From the NCBI GenBank assembly GCA_013298625.1, contig JAAFIF010000016.1, forward strand, positions 75,320-123,438: a stretch of DNA of 48,119 bases, read 5' to 3'. Below, one piece after another: positions 42,228 through 48,119 of the stretch. The notes beneath the pieces are model-generated. The model made no database searches, had not been told where the DNA came from, and worked only from the letters and a program-made list of their open reading frames with translations. The stretch is from Myxococcales bacterium (GTDB taxonomy: Bacteria; Myxococcota_A; Polyangia; Polyangiales; Ga0077539). Within the stretch, counting starts at the first letter, position 1. Each line of letters starts with the position of its first letter. A program made the translations under genes and the position numbers.

Positions 42228-43529
42228 ATGGCCACGGACCCACTTATCGACACCGTCGTCGCGGGCCGTTACCGCGTGCAATCTCTGCTCGGCGAGGGCG
42301 GGATGGGAGCGGTCTACCGCGTCGAGCACGCGACGTTGCGCAAGCAGTACGCGCTCAAGGTCCTGCGGCTGCACGCGACGGACGCCGAAGCCGTGGCGCG
42401 CTTCGACCGCGAGGCCCGCGCCGCTGCGCACCTCGAGCACAAGAACATCGCCCGCTGCATCGACGTCGGGACGCTCGACGACGGCGGCCGCTTTCTCGTG
42501 ATGGAGCTCGTCGACGGCGAACCGCTCACGGCCCTGCTCGCGCGCGACGGGGCGCTCTCGCCGGACAGGGCGCTGCCGTTGCTCTCGCAGATCGCGAAGG
42601 CGCTCGCGTGCGCGCACGAACGGCAGATCGTTCACCGTGACATGAAGCCGGACAACGTCGTGCTCGCGTCGGACGGCTCGCGCACGCCCGTGGTGAAGCT
42701 CATCGACTTCGGCATCGCGCGGGCAAAATCACAGGCGCTCGGCGGCGGCGCCACGGCGCTCACCAAAGCGGGAACCATGCTCGGAACGCCCGCGTACATG
42801 TCCCCCGAGCAGGTCGTCGGCCAGACGGTCGACGCGCGCGCGGATCAGTACTCCTTCGGCGTGATCGCGTTCGAGATGCTCACGGGCGCGCCGCCGTACA
42901 GCGCGGACGAGCCGCTCTCGCTGGTGTTCAAGCACGTGGGCGAAGAGATTCCCCGCGCGAGCCAGCGCAACGCTGCGCTCAACCCCGCGGTCGACGGCGT
43001 GTTCGATCGCCTGCTCGCGAAGCTGCCCGACGAGCGGTTTCGCTCGGTCAACGACGGCTACGAAGCCCTCGAAGCCGCGCTCTACGGCCGCGCCACGCAG
43101 CCCGTCGTGTCGATCGCGCAAGCGCCCCGCGTGACGCAGCCCAACGCCATCCCCGCCCGCGAATCCGTGGTGAGCGCGCCGCAGCCGGCGGTGCTCGCGC
43201 TTGCCACGCAGCCCCTCGCGGCGCCTGCAGCAACGCAACGGAGCGCGCGCGCGTACGTGCTCGCCGCGCTGCTGGGCGCAGCGCTGTTGCTGGGCGGCGT
43301 CGTCGCGTTCTTCGCGGGGCGAGGAGGCGCAGCAGAGCAGCCTGCGGACGCGCCTGCGAGCGCGCAGACGGGCGCGCAAACGGGTGCGGCTTCGGGCGCA
43401 GAGAACACGGGAACAACGCCGCAGGAGCGTCGCGCGCGCGACGATGAAGAGCGCGACGACGACGAGCGCGACGAAGAGCGCGGACCCGGGCGCAAGCGCG
43501 GCGGGCACAAGCGCGGTCCGCGGCGTTGA
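42228..43529 (+). CDS. Membrane Ser/Thr protein kinase with charged tail
   Basis: This 433-residue kinase has a complete catalytic domain (about residues 14-270): LGEGGMGAVYRVEH, YALKVLR, VHRDMKPDNVV, IDFGIA, TPAYMSPEQ. A Pro/Gln/Ala-rich linker precedes one transmembrane helix (about 338-362, VLAALLGAALLLGGVVAFF). The extracytoplasmic tail is short and low complexity, ending in alternating Asp/Glu/Arg and a basic Lys/Arg/Gly segment. There is no recognisable sensor domain. It is divergent from the propeller lipoprotein, leaving 165 bases for promoters. Confidence 0.94.
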   Translation: MATDPLIDTVVAGRYRVQSLLGEGGMGAVYRVEHATLRKQYALKVLRLHATDAEAVARFDREARAAAHLEHKNIARCIDVGTLDDGGRFLVMELVDGEPLTALLARDGALSPDRALPLLSQIAKALACAHERQIVHRDMKPDNVVLASDGSRTPVVKLIDFGIARAKSQALGGGATALTKAGTMLGTPAYMSPEQVVGQTVDARADQYSFGVIAFEMLTGAPPYSADEPLSLVFKHVGEEIPRASQRNAALNPAVDGVFDRLLAKLPDERFRSVNDGYEALEAALYGRATQPVVSIAQAPRVTQPNAIPARESVVSAPQPAVLALATQPLAAPAATQRSARAYVLAALLGAALLLGGVVAFFAGRGGAAEQPADAPASAQTGAQTGAASGAENTGTTPQERRARDDEERDDDERDEERGPGRKRGGHKRGPRR

Positions 43530-43699
43530 GAGGGGGAGCGATGCTGCTCTCGCTCGCGCAGGGGAGGGGAGCGCACCGCCTTCGATCGAGCTTCGGGTCA
43601 ATCCTGACCGACGCTGCGCCCTTCGCGATCGGTCCGTGCATCGTTTGGGCTCGACGCTTCTGCGCTCCGAACGCGCAGCAGCTTCAGGCGCGGCTGCGG

Positions 43700-44914
43700 T
43701 CAAAACCGCTGGATTCTCGTGAAGATCAGCGCGCCGATGGTGAGCACGAGGCACGCGTGTACGAGTCGAGCTGCGATCTCGAGCGCGTTGGCGACGAGGA
43801 TCCGTCGACGTTCAGCGCGCTCGACGTCGGTGTCGACCGCATGAACGACAGCGCGCGTTGGCTCGCCGCGATACACGTCAGCGCTCTCGGTGACGTCGAT
43901 GATGGCGTGGACAGCGCCCGCGCGACGATGCACGAGCGAGTCCGAGTGGACGAGTTTGCTGATGTCTGCGGGCAGCGCGCGACCGTCGCTGAGCGCGACC
44001 AACACGGCCCCGTGCGGCGTCACGTCGAACGAGACCCGCTGCGCATCGGCCAGCTGCCTCGTGGCGCGAGCGACGGCGCGATACTCGCGAATCGGCCGCA
44101 GCGCTGCGACGGCGAACAGCAGGCCCGCGACGATGAGCAAGAAGCCAGCGGATTCTCTCGCTGCGTTGTTCGCGCCGATCGAGTAGAGCGAGAGTCCGCA
44201 GAGGCCGAAGGCGACCAGGTTGAGCACGGTCGAGAGCCCCGCGAAGGCTCTGCGAGCGCTGCGTTCGTCGGGCTCGATCGCTGGCGGAGCATCGCTCGGA
44301 GCGAACGCAGCGAGCAGCCCCTCGATGGACTCGCGCTTCGTCAGCACCGGGCGGCGGCGCATCCACAGCGGAAGCACGCCAATGCTCAGCCTGTACAACG
44401 GATCACGCCACGCGACGGTGATGCGCCGACCTTGTAGGTCGGAGACCTGAACGACATGCGAGACCTTGAACTTCGAGACGCGTGCGCCTCGGCGCACGGT
44501 CCGCACGGTTTCGTGGCTGGCGATCCGAGCGGCGGCTCGCGGGATAAACGTTCGAACCGAGTCGCCCTCCCACTCGGTGACCCCCGCATCGTCCCAGGTC
44601 ACACGCGTCCGCCCGCTGCGGCGCAGCGCGAGGCACACGACAGGCAGCACCAGGACGACGAGAGCCACCAAGGGCACGATCACGAGGATCGCGGCGTCTC
44701 TCTCGGGGGCGCTCACGTACGCCTGCGGATCGTTCGACGTGAGTCGTAGACGCAGCTCCAACACGCTGACGGTGATGCCAGCGGTCGCGAGCAGCCCGAC
44801 CGGCCCGCCCGTGAGCGCTGCGAACACAAAGAGCCGCAAAAACGCGTTCGCGCCCAGGCTGACCGACGCCTCGCCGACACCTGGGACTCTCTTCGTTGGA
44901 GTGGGCAATTGCAT
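43700..44914 (-). CDS. Hypothetical multi-pass membrane protein
   Basis: This 404-residue protein has about five hydrophobic helices: FVFAALTGGPVGLLATAGIT, AAILVIVPLVALVVLVLPVV, STVLNLVAFGLCGLSLYSIG, GFLLIVAGLLFAVAALRPIR and HACLVLTIGALIFTR near the end. Between helices 2 and 3 is a soluble beta-rich region (VTWDDAGVTEWEGDSVRTFI, RRITVAWRDPLYRLSI) that resembles a PH-like or DUF-type fold. No family is recognised. ATG 44914 follows CAGGAACACTC, a fair ribosome binding site. It is convergent with the kinase gene; the 170-base gap (43530-43699) holds nothing I can name. Confidence 0.75.
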   Translation of the reverse strand: MQLPTPTKRVPGVGEASVSLGANAFLRLFVFAALTGGPVGLLATAGITVSVLELRLRLTSNDPQAYVSAPERDAAILVIVPLVALVVLVLPVVCLALRRSGRTRVTWDDAGVTEWEGDSVRTFIPRAAARIASHETVRTVRRGARVSKFKVSHVVQVSDLQGRRITVAWRDPLYRLSIGVLPLWMRRRPVLTKRESIEGLLAAFAPSDAPPAIEPDERSARRAFAGLSTVLNLVAFGLCGLSLYSIGANNAARESAGFLLIVAGLLFAVAALRPIREYRAVARATRQLADAQRVSFDVTPHGAVLVALSDGRALPADISKLVHSDSLVHRRAGAVHAIIDVTESADVYRGEPTRAVVHAVDTDVERAERRRILVANALEIAARLVHACLVLTIGALIFTRIQRF

Positions 44915-45078
44915 GAGTGTTCCTGCGACCGTGGGTCGACCGCGCCTCTCGCTCGTGTGCGCTGCCGACCGGTGTCGCGTCGATCCATCGGTACCATGTG
45001 ATCGCGATGCATGGTCTCGCGCGCCCGCGTTGGTGTGCCGGAGGCCTCACCGACGACGACGCTGCTCGTCGATTCCCC

Positions 45079-45249
45079 TCAGGCGATGCGAAGCACCTCG
45101 GCGTCGGCGAGCGGCTGCTTCGTCTCTGCGTCCATCACGCGAAAGTACGCGAACTGCCGAAGTCTCCGCCGCTTCATCACCGATCCGGCGACCGCGACCC
45201 ACGCAACGCCGATGATGAACACCGTCGACGAGCCCTGGCCGACGTTCAT
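45079..45249 (-). CDS. 56-residue single-pass membrane peptide
   Basis: This short gene lies 23 bases after the stop of the beta-prime-like gene, on the same strand. ATG 45249 is preceded by an in-frame TGA, fixing the start. The product has one hydrophobic helix (STVFIIGVAWVAVAGSVM), a basic stretch (KRRRLRQ) that predicts the C-terminus inside, and a tail FRVMDAETKQPLADAEVLRI. Codon use is typical of the genome. It probably shares the beta-prime-like gene's transcript. There is no family I recognise. The 164 bases between it and the membrane protein gene (44915-45078) hold nothing else. Confidence 0.5.
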   Translation of the reverse strand: MNVGQGSSTVFIIGVAWVAVAGSVMKRRRLRQFAYFRVMDAETKQPLADAEVLRIA

Positions 45250-45272
45250 CCGACGGCCGTGTCAGCGTCGCG

Positions 45273-46277
45273 CTACGGCGCGGGCGCGGCGTCGAGCCGA
45301 GCGAACCCCGCGGCGAAAAGCGTTCGATCGAGCGCGACGAGAGCTTCTTCAGCCCCGTCGTTGTTCGCGGCCCGCGCGCGCGCCGAGCACAGATCGATGA
45401 GCCGACGGCCCGAGCGGCGAGCGCCCGTCGGCGGACCGAAGAGGGCCTTGAGCGAATCGCGCAGCGCTCGTGCCTCGAACGCGCGCAGGACCATCGGCGC
45501 GTCGTCGTCGACGGACTCTCGCAGCCGCTGTGCCGCGCGCACGACGTCGATGAGCAGCTTGTCCATCGCTCGCGGAGCGACGAGCTGTGCAGCGTCGGGG
45601 GGTGGTGGCCGCTCGAGGTTCCATCCTTCGAGGCGGGCGCGGGCGCAGAGCGCGTCGAGGTCTGGCTGTAGATCTTCGCGATCGTCGACGTTCTCGCGAA
45701 GCGCTGGCGGGAGCACCGGGAGCACGTCGATCCACCAGTCGGGCCGATCGCTTCGCTCGCGCAGGGCCCACGGGCCCCACAGCGCGTCTCGTTCGAGCGC
45801 GACGCCGCGGTCCATCCATGAGCTCACCGCCGCGGGCTCTCCGTCGACCACGGCCCACGAGCCCTCGTACACCGCGTCGAACGTCCTGCGATCCATCCCG
45901 CTCTTCGCGACGATCGCCTCTTCGAGCCACGGGTGCGGAACGGGCGCGGGCAACGCGATGTGCCCGAAGCGCTCGGCCCGCAAGCGCGTCGAGCCCACGA
46001 GGACGCCGCACTTCTCGCAGCACACGCCGCGCTCGCGCTCGCCCTCGTATTTGCCGCACAGGCAACGGTCCTCGATGTACGGCCCGAACACCCTCGCGTT
46101 GCGCACGCCGTCTCGCTCGGGGACGAACGTCCTCCGGTAGATCGAGCTCGGGTCCGTCACCGCTCCGCTCGACCACCGCGCGAAGGGCGTCGGGGGCAGA
46201 GGTCCGGCGCGGATTCCGTCGAACGAGCGCTCGATGAGGGGCGCTTCGCCAGCGAGCTCGTCGGTGTCCTTGCGCAC
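45273..46277 (-). CDS. Stand-alone RNA polymerase beta-prime N-terminal (clamp/zinc) homologue
   Basis: The 334-residue protein follows RpoC residues 1 to about 350 in order: FDGIRAGPLPPTPFARWSSG, IYRRTFVPERDGVRNARVFG, CLCGKYEGERERGVCCEKCG, RLRAERFGHIALPAPVPHPW, MDRRTFDAVYEGSWAVVDG, then WWIDVLPVLPPALRENV, RAMDKLLIDVVRAAQRLRES and LRDSLKALFGPPTGARRSGR. The four zinc Cys fall at 72, 74, 87 and 90, two residues from E. coli 70, 72, 85 and 88, which supports the GTG 46277 start. There is no catalytic NADFDGD region; it ends where RpoC reads NLLGKRVDYSGRS. It cannot polymerise RNA, but the sigma-binding clamp coiled-coil is partly present. It lies 67 bases after the pentapeptide gene. Confidence 0.88.
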   Translation of the reverse strand: MRKDTDELAGEAPLIERSFDGIRAGPLPPTPFARWSSGAVTDPSSIYRRTFVPERDGVRNARVFGPYIEDRCLCGKYEGERERGVCCEKCGVLVGSTRLRAERFGHIALPAPVPHPWLEEAIVAKSGMDRRTFDAVYEGSWAVVDGEPAAVSSWMDRGVALERDALWGPWALRERSDRPDWWIDVLPVLPPALRENVDDREDLQPDLDALCARARLEGWNLERPPPPDAAQLVAPRAMDKLLIDVVRAAQRLRESVDDDAPMVLRAFEARALRDSLKALFGPPTGARRSGRRLIDLCSARARAANNDGAEEALVALDRTLFAAGFARLDAAPAP

Positions 46278-46344
46278 TGCGAGGGACTCTATCGTCCGCC
46301 AACGAGCGCGAGAAGATCGAGGCGGCGGGCGGCGCGATGGGGCG

Positions 46345-46854
46345 TCACCGCTCGCAGCGCGGGGCAACGAAGCGAGCTGGCCAGCGAGTCGTGCCGTTGC
46401 AGCGAACGCGCTCGAAGTGAACGCCCGTGAGGTTCGCGCCCGTGAGGTTCGCTCCGGCCAGGTTCGCCCCGCTCAGGTCAGCGCCGTCGAGAAGCGCGTC
46501 GCGGAGGTCGGCTCCGCGCAGGTCAGCCTCGCGCAGCACGGCGTCGCCGAGGAGCTGCGCGCGCCGGAGGTTCGCGCGCGTGAGGTTCGCCCCCGTCAGG
46601 TTGGCCTCGGAGAGGTCGGCTTCGCGGAGGTTTGCGTCCGTGAGGACCGCGCGCTGGAGGTTCGCTCCAGAGAGGTGCGCGCGGGTGAGGTTCACGCGGG
46701 CGAGATTCGCGCCTGAGAGGTTTGCGTAAGACAGGTCTGCGCCGTTCAGATCCGCGCCCGGCCTCGCGCGTCGCCGATCGTTGTGGCTCCATCCCCACGC
46801 TGCGCTCGTGACGGTTACGAGCGCCACACCCACGAGCAGCACACTGCGGTTCAT
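46345..46854 (-). CDS. Exported or anchored pentapeptide-repeat protein
   Basis: This 169-residue protein starts at ATG 46854 with a hydrophobic N-terminus (RSVLLVGVALVTVTSAAWGW), a signal or anchor. From about residue 35 it is a run of roughly twenty A(D/N)LXX pentapeptide repeats (ADLNGADLSYANLSGANLAR, then LSGANLQRAVLTDANLREAD and so on), which fold into a right-handed quadrilateral beta-helix. A terminal Cys-containing tail follows (RCNGTTRWPARFVAPRCER). Cytoplasmic relatives such as MfpA and Qnr mimic DNA and bind gyrase; this one appears exported, so that role is doubtful. It is divergent from the last kinase. Confidence 0.92.
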   Translation of the reverse strand: MNRSVLLVGVALVTVTSAAWGWSHNDRRRARPGADLNGADLSYANLSGANLARVNLTRAHLSGANLQRAVLTDANLREADLSEANLTGANLTRANLRRAQLLGDAVLREADLRGADLRDALLDGADLSGANLAGANLTGANLTGVHFERVRCNGTTRWPARFVAPRCER

Positions 46855-47000
46855 CGATCGACGATCGCACGGCTCGAGAGACAGTGCGACCTGACGCTCA
46901 CGAGCAGCGCACGCGCCCCGGCCCGATCGTTCTCCCGCTGCCTCATCGCCCGCGAGCGCTCCCCTTCGTCCTCCCGTTCGCGCTACAACCGTAGGTCCCG

Positions 47001-47912
47001 ATGGCCGAAGACCTGCGCGCAAAAATTGGGATGCTCGTCGCCGACCGCTATCGACTGATCGACCTGCTGGGCGAGGGCGGGATCGGCGCTGTCTACCTCG
47101 CTGAATCGCTGACCGATCGAAGCCGCGTGGCGGTGAAGCTCTTGCGCAGCGAGTACACCGCGGACCAGGAGGTGCTCGCGCGCTTCGACCGCGAGGCGCG
47201 CGTGATGACCGCGCTCGTGCACGAGCACATCGTGCGCGCGTGGGAGTTCGGGCGCCTGCCGTCGGGCGACGTCGCGCTGGTGATGGAGTACGTCCCCGGC
47301 GAGACGCTGCGCTCGGTGTACGGGCACACGCGCCCGCTTCCGCCGCTGGTCGCCATCGAGATCGCTCGGCAATTGGGCGGCGCGCTCGCGCACGCGCACG
47401 GGCAGGGCGTCGTTCACCGAGATCTCAAGCCCGAGAACATTTTGGTCCGAAGGCAGGCCGACCATCGCCCGGACATCAAGGTGCTCGACTTCGGGATGGC
47501 GCGGCTCTTGGTTGGGCAAAACGCGCCCCTCACCGCGAAGGGCGCCGTGTTCGGAACGCCCGAGTACATGCCCCCCGAGCAGGCGATGGGACGCCCCGTC
47601 GATCCTCGCGCGGACCAGTACGCCTTCGGCGTGATCGTGTTCGAGATGCTCTCGGGCAAACGTCCGTTCTCTGCGAAAGGCCCGCTCGAAATGCTGCAGA
47701 TGCAGATCCGTCAGCAGCCGCCGTCGCTGAGCGATCTCGACCCGAGCGCGCCCCCCGCGGTGTCCGCCGCGGTGCTTCGCATGATGGCCAAGCGCCCAGA
47801 GGATCGCTTCGACGACATCGCGACCGCGACGCGCGCGCTGATCGATGGGGCGTGGGGGGCGTTGAGACAGAGCTTTCCGGGGCTGCCGCCGTCGCCGGGG
47901 CCCGTGCGGTAG
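47001..47912 (+). CDS. Soluble Ser/Thr protein kinase
   Basis: This 303-residue kinase is nearly all catalytic domain: LGEGGIGAVYLAES, VAVKLLRSEY, VVHRDLKPENIL, LDFGMA, TPEYMPPEQ. The Pro-Pro-Glu in place of Ala-Pro-Glu is a minor change. There is no transmembrane helix or sensor domain, only a short Pro-rich tail. It should be cytoplasmic and active. ATG 47001 is preceded by TAGGT. It diverges from the pentapeptide-repeat gene; the 146 bases between hold both promoters. Confidence 0.94.
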   Translation: MAEDLRAKIGMLVADRYRLIDLLGEGGIGAVYLAESLTDRSRVAVKLLRSEYTADQEVLARFDREARVMTALVHEHIVRAWEFGRLPSGDVALVMEYVPGETLRSVYGHTRPLPPLVAIEIARQLGGALAHAHGQGVVHRDLKPENILVRRQADHRPDIKVLDFGMARLLVGQNAPLTAKGAVFGTPEYMPPEQAMGRPVDPRADQYAFGVIVFEMLSGKRPFSAKGPLEMLQMQIRQQPPSLSDLDPSAPPAVSAAVLRMMAKRPEDRFDDIATATRALIDGAWGALRQSFPGLPPSPGPVR

Positions 47913-47930
47913 CGCAGCGAGTGCGAGCGA

Positions 47931-48025
47931 GCGGCCCCCACCCGCGGTGCCGGCGAGCGAGTGAGTGCGCGGCCCCCACCCGCGCTGCGAGCGAGCGAAG
48001 AGTGCGCGGCCCCCACCCGCGCTGC
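47931..48025. repeat. Three-copy tandem repeat, 37-38 bases
   Basis: A GC-rich core, GCGGCCCCCACCCGCGCTGC, occurs at 47969-47988 and 48006-48025, with one mismatch at 47931-47950. Starts are 38 and 37 bases apart. It follows the kinase stop by 18 bases. The remaining bases to 48119 have no gene I can support. Confidence 0.8.
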
Positions 48026-48119
48026 CGCGCGCCCCGCCCCCGCGCAAAGCGCAAGGGCGGCGGCTCGGCGTAGTGAATCGGGCCTGTAAATTGTCAGGTG
48101 ATTCTCGCCTGCGCTCGCG

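Noticed and set aside
45011..45400. Plus-strand open frame overlapping the small membrane peptide and the beta-prime-like gene end
   Set aside because: It is Arg/Ser/Ala-rich with no motif; the minus strand gives an operon-placed peptide with a clear membrane helix.

Overview
The window is very GC-rich bacterial chromosome and reads like a large-genome myxobacterium (Myxococcota, probably Polyangia or a Sandaracinus relative). The reasons are six Hanks-type Ser/Thr kinases in 48 kb, one of them fused to a sigma-54 activator, many lipoproteins with no recognisable family, a type IV pilus alignment operon, and a gene resembling the Myxococcales-restricted TIGR02265/DUF2378 family. I see no rRNA, tRNA, CRISPR array, insertion sequence or prophage. 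The assignment is inference from gene content.

Layout. At 1-601 (minus) is the start of an exported subtilisin-like protease, cut by the window edge and divergent from a PEGA-domain kinase. A TonB-dependent receptor with a TPR head (2856-5669) and a lipoprotein follow, then ribF, a DUF4912 protein and a short exported protein. A nested palindrome lies at 10744-10805. The operon pilM-N-O-P-Q (16220 to 11080, minus) ends in a strong terminator hairpin. Next are a LysM/M15-type protein, an Rrf2 regulator, a small membrane protein, a kinase-FHA protein with a WNK-like active-site lysine, a desaturase, a WHy-like lipoprotein, an amidase, a GNAT and a DUF3105 lipoprotein. A 612-base noncoding stretch with hairpin repeats precedes a 1655-residue kinase-ATPase-TPR-GAF-sigma-54-activator protein.

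From 30 kb on come a TIGR02265-like gene, two small lipoproteins, an ABC exporter plus GT22 glycosyltransferase operon, an MFS transporter coupled to a glycerate-kinase-like gene, another kinase, and two adjacent degenerate membrane proteins: one SEDS-like (FtsW/RodA) and one resembling cytochrome c oxidase subunit I without its metal ligands. A repeat-containing lipoprotein and a fifth kinase follow. The last minus-strand group contains a pentapeptide-repeat protein, a stand-alone homologue of the N-terminal clamp and zinc region of RNA polymerase beta-prime, and a 56-residue membrane peptide. A sixth kinase and a short tandem repeat close the window.

The main theme is signalling and envelope biology. 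The most unusual content is a set of proteins that appear to have been repurposed from core enzymes: the beta-prime clamp fragment, the dead oxidase subunit, the dead SEDS protein and the WNK-like kinase. All family calls come from reading motifs by eye. No database search or structure prediction was run.
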